From assembly GCA_938028845.1 (NCBI GenBank), contig CALIZJ010000020.1:1-9929 (forward strand): a DNA stretch of 9,929 bases. The letters run 5' to 3'. The translations under genes and the position numbers were made by a program. The notes beneath the pieces were generated by a model. The model did no database searches. It was not told where the DNA came from and saw nothing but the letters and a program-made list of their open reading frames with translations. This DNA comes from an uncultured Blautia sp. GTDB lineage: Bacteria > Bacillota > Clostridia > Lachnospirales > Lachnospiraceae. This document shows, in pieces, positions 5,426-9,929 of this stretch; position 1 is the stretch's first letter, and the number at the start of each line of letters is the position of its first letter.

Positions 5426-6730
5426 TTATGCTTTCCGTCTTTTCACGAAAAATATAAAAATCAGCCCGCTTATCCCCATAAGGATGGGATAAAAGCAGTA
5501 CGGTATGATCTGATAAGGTGTCAGGCCTGTAAGGCTTGCCGCAGATAAAAGCTGTGCTCCATAAGGAATCAACCCCTGGCCCACAGAAGTATACATATCC
5601 AGCAAAGAAGCGGATCTCCTGGGGCTGATATCCAGATCATCGCTGATCTCTTTTGCAATAGGCCCTGCCATTACGATCGCCACGGTATTGTTGGCCGTAC
5701 ACATATCCACTAAAAGTGCAAGGACTGCAATTCCCAGCTCCCCGCCCTTTTTGGATTTGATCCGTTTTTTGATAAATTCCAGGATAAATAAGATACCGCC
5801 CATTTCTTTGACAATGGATACAATACAGGCAACGACTATGGAGATTACCGTAATATCGTACATACCCATAACTCCGCCGCTTCCGTCTGCTCCAGATGCC
5901 ACTACTTTAAAAATATCCCCCAGAGGAATCGTTCCCATGGCTACGCCCACGATCAGGGAAAGGACGATACCTGCGATCAGGACAAGAAATACATTAAAGC
6001 CTATCAGAGCGCCCACAAGCACAACCAGGTAGGGAAGTACCTGCCATATACTGTACGGCAGCTCTTCCGTAATCTGATAGTTTCCTGACCGGGTGATAAA
6101 AAAGAAAATAAGTATTGTGATGATCGCTGCAGGAAGCACGATCAGAAAATTCTCTTTAAACTTATCCTTCATCTCGCAGCCCTGGGTCTTTACCGCCGCG
6201 ATGGTCGTGTCGGAGATCATAGACAGGTTATCTCCGAACATAGCGCCGCCTACCACCGCACCAGCGCAGATCGCCATAGAATAGCCGGTCTTTTCACTGA
6301 TTCCTACCGCAATAGGAGCTAAAGCCGCGATTGTTCCCATGGAAGTGCCCATAGACACTGATATAAAACATCCAATGATGAACAATCCCACAACTGCTAT
6401 GTTGGAAGGCAGTATGCTCAGCCCTAAATTTACCGTGCTGTCCACACCTCCTGCCGCTGTCACGGCGCCGGAAAAGCCCCCTGCGACCAGGAAAATAAGG
6501 CACATGGTTATGATGTTGTCATCTCCAACGCCCTGGGCGATCAGGTGAATCTTTTCATTAAAATCATGTTCCCGATCCTGCAGGAAAGCAACAAAAAGAG
6601 CGATGAGAAAGCCAACAATTGCCGGCATACTGTAAAAATCTCCTGTGATAAATCCAGATCCAAGAAAGATCACCAGAAACACCAGGATAGGCAATAAAGC
6701 AGATGCTTTGCCTTTTTGATTCTCGTTCAT
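5426..6730 (-). CDS. nhaC: NhaC-family Na+/H+ antiporter
   Basis: This is a 434-residue polytopic inner-membrane protein with about ten or eleven hydrophobic segments; the first two are at roughly 11-29 and 35-50, and the last near 405-429 ends in a basic tail KRRKA. The conserved family stretch GDNLSMISDTT is at 166-176. The second half has LVDMCTANNTVAIVMAGP near 340-357. NhaC proteins exchange sodium for protons; some members of this broad family instead take organic substrates (for example malate-lactate exchange), so the substrate is not certain. I start at ATG 6730 because GGGGG lies 8 bases upstream; a TTG at 6748 would place that binding site inside the gene. It is a single-gene unit divergent from gdhA. 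A short AGAGAA / TTCTCT dyad follows the stop but has no T run, so its terminator is unclear. Confidence 0.9.
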   Translation of the reverse strand: MNENQKGKASALLPILVFLVIFLGSGFITGDFYSMPAIVGFLIALFVAFLQDREHDFNEKIHLIAQGVGDDNIITMCLIFLVAGGFSGAVTAAGGVDSTVNLGLSILPSNIAVVGLFIIGCFISVSMGTSMGTIAALAPIAVGISEKTGYSMAICAGAVVGGAMFGDNLSMISDTTIAAVKTQGCEMKDKFKENFLIVLPAAIITILIFFFITRSGNYQITEELPYSIWQVLPYLVVLVGALIGFNVFLVLIAGIVLSLIVGVAMGTIPLGDIFKVVASGADGSGGVMGMYDITVISIVVACIVSIVKEMGGILFILEFIKKRIKSKKGGELGIAVLALLVDMCTANNTVAIVMAGPIAKEISDDLDISPRRSASLLDMYTSVGQGLIPYGAQLLSAASLTGLTPYQIIPYCFYPILMGISGLIFIFFVKRRKA

Positions 6731-6772
6731 ACTATTGTCCCCCTTCAATGAAATCTTTCTATTTTTCTTAAT

Positions 6773-6801
6773 ATAATCTCATATTTGCCATAATTTCGCA
6801 A
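6773..6801 (-). promoter_or_regulatory. Possible promoter of nhaC
   Basis: On the minus strand TTGCGA (6801-6796) and GATTAT (6778-6773) are spaced 17 bp and lie about 45 bp before the start codon. Both boxes are imperfect, and the region is AT-rich, so this is only the best candidate seen. Confidence 0.4.
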
Positions 6802-6902
6802 GGCTTTCCTTTTTTCTTGTGTGTAATTTGCTATTTTTTCTTTTGAAATCCCCGTTTTTTCCATGCAAATAGCATAACATTTAAAAAATTTTTCTCACTC
6901 TC

Positions 6903-6931
6903 TTTCCTTTTTTAACACTTTAGTGTATAAT
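6903..6931 (+). promoter_or_regulatory. Possible promoter of gdhA
   Basis: TATAAT at 6926-6931 is a consensus -10 box, 37 bp before the start codon. The matching -35 (TTTCCT, 17 bp upstream) is poor. A small dyad ACACT-TT-AGTGT (6915-6926) fills the space just before the -10, where an activator or repressor could act. An A/T-rich tract lies upstream. Confidence 0.5.
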
Positions 6932-6968
6932 AACGCTAAAAGTTTTGAAGTGATGAGGAGGAATTATT

Positions 6969-8303
6969 ATGTCTTATACTGAAGAAGTTTACGAGAGAGT
7001 CGTAGCGCAGAATCCCGGCGAGCCTGAATTCCACCAGGCTGTAAAAGAAGTTCTGGATTCCCTGAAAGTGGTAATTGACAAAAACGAAGAAGAATACCGC
7101 AAGCTTTCCATCCTGGAACGTCTTGTAGAGCCGGAAAGAATCATCTCCTTCCGTGTTCCGTGGGTAGATGACAAAGGCAACGTACAGGTTAACAAAGGCT
7201 ATCGTGTACAGTTCAACAGCGCCATCGGACCATACAAGGGCGGATTAAGATTCCATCCTTCTGTAAATCAGAGTATTCTGAAATTCTTAGGTTTTGAACA
7301 GATTTTTAAGAACTCCCTGACCGGACTTCCTATCGGCGGTGGAAAAGGCGGTTCCAACTTTGATCCTAAAGGCAAATCAGACAGAGAAGTAATGGCATTC
7401 TGCCAGAGTTTTATGACTGAGCTGTGCAAATATATCGGTGCAGACACCGACGTACCGGCAGGCGATATCGGTGTAGGCGGACGTGAAATCGGTTATCTTT
7501 TCGGACAGTATAAGAGAATCCGCGGCCTTCACGAAGGCGTTCTTACTGGAAAAGGCCTTACCTACGGCGGTTCTCTGATCCGTACCCAGGCTACCGGATA
7601 CGGCGTTGTTTATATCCTGGACGAGATCATGAAAGCACACGGTGATTCACCAGCCGGAAAGACCGCAGTTGTCACAGGTTCCGGAAACGTTGCTATCTAT
7701 GCAGTGGAAAAGCTTACACAGTTAGGCGCTAAAGTCGTAGCTATGAACGACTCCAACGGATACATCTACGATCCAAACGGCATTAATCTTGATGTAGTCA
7801 AAGATATCAAAGAAGTAAAACGCGGACGTATCAAAGAATACGCAGACCGTGTACCGGGTTCCACCTACACAGAAGGCCTTGGCATCTGGAATATCAAATG
7901 TGATGTTTATCTTCCATGCGCAACCCAGAATGAGCTGGATTTAGACGGTGTAAAAGCACTTCACGCAAATGGCTGCAAATACATTGTAGAAGGCGCAAAC
8001 ATGCCTACTACTCTTGAGGCAACCAATTACGTTATGGAAAACGGCATCCTCTTTATGCCTGGCAAAGCTGCTAATGCAGGCGGTGTTGCTACTTCCGCAC
8101 TGGAAATGAGCCAGAACTCCATGAGACTTTCCTGGAGCGAAGAAGAGGTAGACGAAAAACTTCATAACATCATGAAAGACATCTTTAAGAAAGTAGACGA
8201 AGCAGCAAAACGTTATGACCTTACAGACAACTATGTAGTAGGTGCAAACATCGCAGGCTTCGAAAAAGTTGTAGATGCTATGAAAGCACAGGGCATTGTT
8301 TAA
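6969..8303 (+). CDS. gdhA: Glutamate dehydrogenase, class I hexameric
   Basis: It interconverts 2-oxoglutarate plus ammonia and glutamate in the cytoplasm. The 444-residue length matches the small hexameric class. Substrate-site residues are Lys90 (GPYKGG), Lys114, Lys126 (GGGKGG) and catalytic Asp166 (VPAGDIGVGGRE), one position off Lys89, Lys113, Lys125 and Asp165 of the Clostridium symbiosum enzyme. The dinucleotide fold has GSGNVA at 237-242. After the second strand it reads NDSNG, closer to the DSSG of NADP-using enzymes than to the GPDG of the NAD-specific C. symbiosum protein; NADP(H) use is therefore favoured but not settled. AGGAGG lies 8 bases before ATG. The gene stands alone with its own promoter and terminator. 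gltA nearby supplies the oxidative route to its substrate. Confidence 0.97.
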   Translation: MSYTEEVYERVVAQNPGEPEFHQAVKEVLDSLKVVIDKNEEEYRKLSILERLVEPERIISFRVPWVDDKGNVQVNKGYRVQFNSAIGPYKGGLRFHPSVNQSILKFLGFEQIFKNSLTGLPIGGGKGGSNFDPKGKSDREVMAFCQSFMTELCKYIGADTDVPAGDIGVGGREIGYLFGQYKRIRGLHEGVLTGKGLTYGGSLIRTQATGYGVVYILDEIMKAHGDSPAGKTAVVTGSGNVAIYAVEKLTQLGAKVVAMNDSNGYIYDPNGINLDVVKDIKEVKRGRIKEYADRVPGSTYTEGLGIWNIKCDVYLPCATQNELDLDGVKALHANGCKYIVEGANMPTTLEATNYVMENGILFMPGKAANAGGVATSALEMSQNSMRLSWSEEEVDEKLHNIMKDIFKKVDEAAKRYDLTDNYVVGANIAGFEKVVDAMKAQGIV

Positions 8304-8332
8304 TCCCTGGTAATATAAAGCTTATATTTATT

Positions 8333-8366
8333 AAGGCTTTCCATGCCGGCAGACATGGAAAGCCTT
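8333..8366 (+). terminator. Terminator of gdhA, shared with convergent sigG
   Basis: A 13-bp perfect stem, AAGGCTTTCCATG / CATGGAAAGCCTT, with an 8-base loop lies 29 bases after the gdhA stop and is followed by TGTTTCT. A smaller AT hairpin AATATAA-AGC-TTATATT (8312-8328) precedes it. Facing sigG, the hairpin is intact but the bases after it are not T-rich, so it works best for gdhA. Confidence 0.85.
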
Positions 8367-8441
8367 TGTTTCTGCTATAAGATCTCTTTTTTAATTTTCT
8401 GCACTGCCGCTTCCAACGCCGAAACATTATCCCTTTCTTTT

Positions 8442-9221
8442 TTAGGGGCGCAGATAATTCCGCATGGTTTTCAGCGCGTTTTTCTCCAGACGGCTCACCT
8501 GTGCCTGGGAAATTCCAATTTCATCGGCTACTTCCATCTGGGTCTTTCCCTGATAGAAACGCATCTCAATAATATGCCGTTCCCGGTCTCCCAGACGCTG
8601 CATGGCTTCTCTTAAAGAAAGGTTTTCTATCCAATGGTCCTCTTTGTTCTTTTTGTCGCTTATCTGATCCATCACATACAGGGTATCTCCGCCTTCTGTG
8701 TAAACCGGCTCAAAAAGGCTGACCGGATTTTGAATGGCATCCATGGCATAGACGATCATCTCTTTTTCAATGCCGATTTCTTCTGATATCTCGCTTATGG
8801 TAGGCTCTTTTGCGTTTTTCTTCACATAATTTTCTTTTGCGTATATGGCTTTATAGGCAATATCCCTTAAGGAACGGCTGACCCGAATGGAATTATTGTC
8901 CCGTAAATATCTGCGGATTTCTCCTATGATCATGGGCACAGCATATGTGGAAAACTTCACGTTCAGGGTGGTATCGAAGTTATCGATCGCCTTGATAAGG
9001 CCAATACAGCCAATTTGAAACAGATCATCCGCATTTTCGTTGCTGTTGGAAAAGCGCTTTATCACGCTTAATACCAGTCTCAAATTGCCTTTGATGTAAA
9101 GCTCACGCGCTTCCTCGTCCCCTTCCTTGATCCTGCGAAAAAGCTCGTCTTTCTCCTCGGTTTTCAAAACAGGAAGCCTCGATGTGTTTACTCCGCATAT
9201 TTCCACTTTATTAAGCGCCAT
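8442..9221 (-). CDS. sigG: Forespore-specific sigma factor SigG
   Basis: SigG directs late gene expression in the forespore during sporulation. The 259 residues open with the diagnostic N-terminal stretch NKVEICGVNTSRLPVLK. Region 2 (DDLFQIGCIGL, 65-75), the stretch VKFSTYAVPMIIGEIRRYLR (88-107), and region 4.2 (TQMEVADEIGISQAQVSRLE, 227-246) match the Bacillus subtilis protein closely as I recall it. I chose ATG at 9221: AAGGAGG ends 9 bases before it, whereas the ATG at 9230 directly abuts that site. A SigF-like promoter lies upstream at 9256-9286. The gene converges with gdhA and lies downstream of ylmC, beyond a strong terminator. The spoIIGA-sigE pair often found beside sigG is not upstream here. 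After the stop, a second frame stays open to 8375 (see findings). Confidence 0.97.
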   Translation of the reverse strand: MALNKVEICGVNTSRLPVLKTEEKDELFRRIKEGDEEARELYIKGNLRLVLSVIKRFSNSNENADDLFQIGCIGLIKAIDNFDTTLNVKFSTYAVPMIIGEIRRYLRDNNSIRVSRSLRDIAYKAIYAKENYVKKNAKEPTISEISEEIGIEKEMIVYAMDAIQNPVSLFEPVYTEGGDTLYVMDQISDKKNKEDHWIENLSLREAMQRLGDRERHIIEMRFYQGKTQMEVADEIGISQAQVSRLEKNALKTMRNYLRP

Positions 9222-9255
9222 CTGAATCATCCTCCTTATTGTCTTTTGCTATTTA

Positions 9256-9286
9256 AAATGATTCCAAAAGGAAAGGATAAATATAC
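9256..9286 (-). promoter_or_regulatory. SigF-like promoter of sigG
   Basis: On the minus strand GTATA (9286-9282) and GGAATCATTT (9265-9256) are spaced 16 bp. This resembles the SigF/forespore consensus GYATA-N15/16-GGNRANNNT, with two mismatches in the -10. SigF control of sigG is known in Bacillus. No SigA-type promoter is evident between here and the upstream terminator. Confidence 0.5.
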
Positions 9287-9310
9287 TTTTTTTGCGAAAA
9301 TATAAAAAAT

Positions 9311-9342
9311 AAAAGCCCTTGACATTTTTGTCAAAGGCCTTT
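9311..9342 (-). terminator. Terminator of ylmC
   Basis: A 14-pair stem (two G-T wobbles), AAAGGCCTTTGACA / TGTCAAGGGCTTTT, with a 4-base loop starts 7 bases after the ylmC stop and is followed on the minus strand by ATTTTTTATATTTT. It should insulate sigG from ylmC transcription. It is also T-flanked on the plus strand. Confidence 0.9.
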
Positions 9343-9349
9343 CTTATTT

Positions 9350-9607
9350 TTAATTTTCTTTGTGAAAACATTTCTCTTCCTGGATTTTTACAAGAATAAT
9401 GTCCTCTCCGATCTGACAGATACATTCCCAGGGAATCACATATTCGCTGTCCCGTCCGAAAAAACTGCAGAATCTTGCCGGACCGGGAATGATCAGCGCC
9501 TGGATCTTCCCAGTCCTACAGTCAAATTCTATATCTGCAGGACATCCTAAGCTCCTGCAGGTACAGGCGTTAATCACCTCTTTTTGTTTTAGCTCGCACA
9601 GCCGCAT
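9350..9607 (-). CDS. ylmC: YlmC/YmxH-family PRC-barrel sporulation protein
   Basis: This 85-residue protein begins MRLCELKQKEVIN and contains DIEFD-x-RTGKIQALIIPGP (25-43) and SEYVIPWECI (54-63), the pattern of the PRC-barrel YlmC/YmxH group found in spore-formers. The molecular role of the group is not established. The start at 9607 is chosen by family fit and AGGTGG four bases upstream; an in-frame ATG further up at 9658 would lie inside the promoter region. It has nine cysteines (4, 15, 17, 22, 30, 47, 62, 64, 80), far more than I expect for the family. A SigE-like promoter sits at 9628-9656 and a strong terminator follows. It lies between sigG and the divergent nrdR. Confidence 0.88.
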   Translation of the reverse strand: MRLCELKQKEVINACTCRSLGCPADIEFDCRTGKIQALIIPGPARFCSFFGRDSEYVIPWECICQIGEDIILVKIQEEKCFHKEN

Positions 9608-9627
9608 AAATCCACCTGTTTTTTCAA

Positions 9628-9656
9628 AATTTATGTAAAAATATACGAAAATATGC
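9628..9656 (-). promoter_or_regulatory. SigE-like promoter of ylmC
   Basis: On the minus strand GCATATT (9656-9650) and CATAAATT (9635-9628) are spaced 14 bp. SigE of Bacillus prefers an ATATT-type -35 and CATACANT -10 at this spacing, so the -10 matches at six of eight positions. It lies about 20 bp before the start codon, giving a short leader. A forespore sigma fits less well. Confidence 0.45.
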
Positions 9657-9667
9657 ATGTACCTTTA

Positions 9668-9697
9668 TTGACAGAAAAACAGACTATCAAGTATAAT
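9668..9697 (+). promoter_or_regulatory. SigA-type promoter of nrdR
   Basis: TTGACA (9668-9673) and TATAAT (9692-9697) are both consensus, with an 18-bp spacer. Transcription should start near 9704, leaving a 5' leader of about 109 nt. The leader has a hairpin AACAG-TCGT-CTGTT (9725-9738) and no T run after it. Confidence 0.85.
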
Positions 9698-9812
9698 GAA
9701 AAAAATTATAGCAAGCACTGCTTAAACAGTCGTCTGTTATAAAATAAATTTTACAATGAATGAAAAATCAGCATAAGAATTTTATATGCTTTTACAGAAA
9801 GGGGAGAGTTCT

Positions 9813-9929
9813 GTGAAGTGTCCATTTTGCAACCAGGATAATACAAGGGTGGTGGATTCCCGCCCCGTGGAAGATACAAATTCCATACGCCGCCGGCGTA
9901 TGTGTGACGCCTGCGGAAAGCGTTTCACT
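9813..9929 (+). CDS. nrdR: Transcriptional repressor NrdR (N-terminal part)
   Basis: NrdR represses ribonucleotide reductase genes in response to ATP/dATP. Only the first 39 codons are in the window. They begin at GTG with AAAGGGGAG about 7 bases upstream and read MKCPFCNQDNTRVVDSRPVE, with the zinc-ribbon cysteines as C3-x2-C6 and C31-x2-C34 (CDACGKRF). The arginine run SIRRRRMC between them is typical. The ATP-cone domain lies beyond the right edge. The gene is divergent from ylmC and has a strong SigA-type promoter. No NrdR box was seen near its own promoter. Confidence 0.95.
   Translation, partial: MKCPFCNQDNTRVVDSRPVEDTNSIRRRRMCDACGKRFT

Noticed and set aside
6903..6968. Rex site upstream of gdhA
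   Set aside because: TTTTTTAACACTTTAGTGTA lacks the TTGTTAA / TTAACAA pair; only a short ACACT / AGTGT dyad is present.
9704..9812. NrdR box or riboswitch in the nrdR leader
   Set aside because: I could not find the paired 16-bp ACA-rich boxes typical of NrdR sites, nor a recognisable riboswitch core.

Overview
The window looks like the chromosome of an anaerobic, spore-forming Clostridia member, most likely Lachnospiraceae. The evidence is a forespore sigma factor (SigG), a YlmC/YmxH-type sporulation protein, a class I glutamate dehydrogenase whose key residues fall one position from those of the Clostridium symbiosum enzyme, an Fe-S aldo/keto reductase and an NhaC antiporter, together with AT-rich intergenic DNA and AGGAGG-type ribosome binding sites. 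Assignment is from recognition of families, not from a database search.

Layout, left to right. Positions 1-466 (minus) are the 5' part of a gene made of in-frame 42-bp tandem repeats that encode a methionine-rich coiled coil; it runs off the left edge. Positions 623-967 (minus) are the tmRNA gene ssrA, with a consensus promoter at 1021-1049 and a terminator at 592-619. A COG1453-type aldo/keto reductase (1068-2081, minus) and elongation factor P (2178-2735, minus) follow, separated by a terminator hairpin. A minus-strand operon then runs gltA (citrate synthase), a YqeG-type HAD phosphatase and a divergent shikimate-kinase-like gene (5201 down to 2802). Its promoter at 5302-5331 is followed by a near-perfect Rex operator on the transcription start. 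An NhaC-type Na+/H+ antiporter (5426-6730, minus) is divergent from gdhA (6969-8303, plus). gdhA converges on sigG (8442-9221, minus) across a shared hairpin. A YlmC/YmxH-family gene (9350-9607, minus) and the start of nrdR (9813 to the right edge, plus) are divergent.

How the genes may work together. Citrate synthase opens the oxidative branch to 2-oxoglutarate and glutamate dehydrogenase converts 2-oxoglutarate to glutamate, so two steps of one nitrogen-assimilation route lie within about 5 kb. A Rex site on gltA would tie the first step to the NADH/NAD+ ratio. EF-P and tmRNA both relieve stalled ribosomes. sigG and the YlmC/YmxH gene are sporulation genes, and each is preceded by a sequence resembling a sporulation-sigma promoter (SigF-like for sigG, SigE-like for ylmC).

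Most of the window is ordinary core genome. The points that deserve a second look are the Rex operator, the altered substrate site of the shikimate kinase homologue, the Met-rich 14-residue repeat protein, the cysteine-rich YlmC and a coding-like tail after sigG. I see no mobile element, CRISPR array or defence system. No stretch longer than 300 bases lacks a gene once ssrA is counted.
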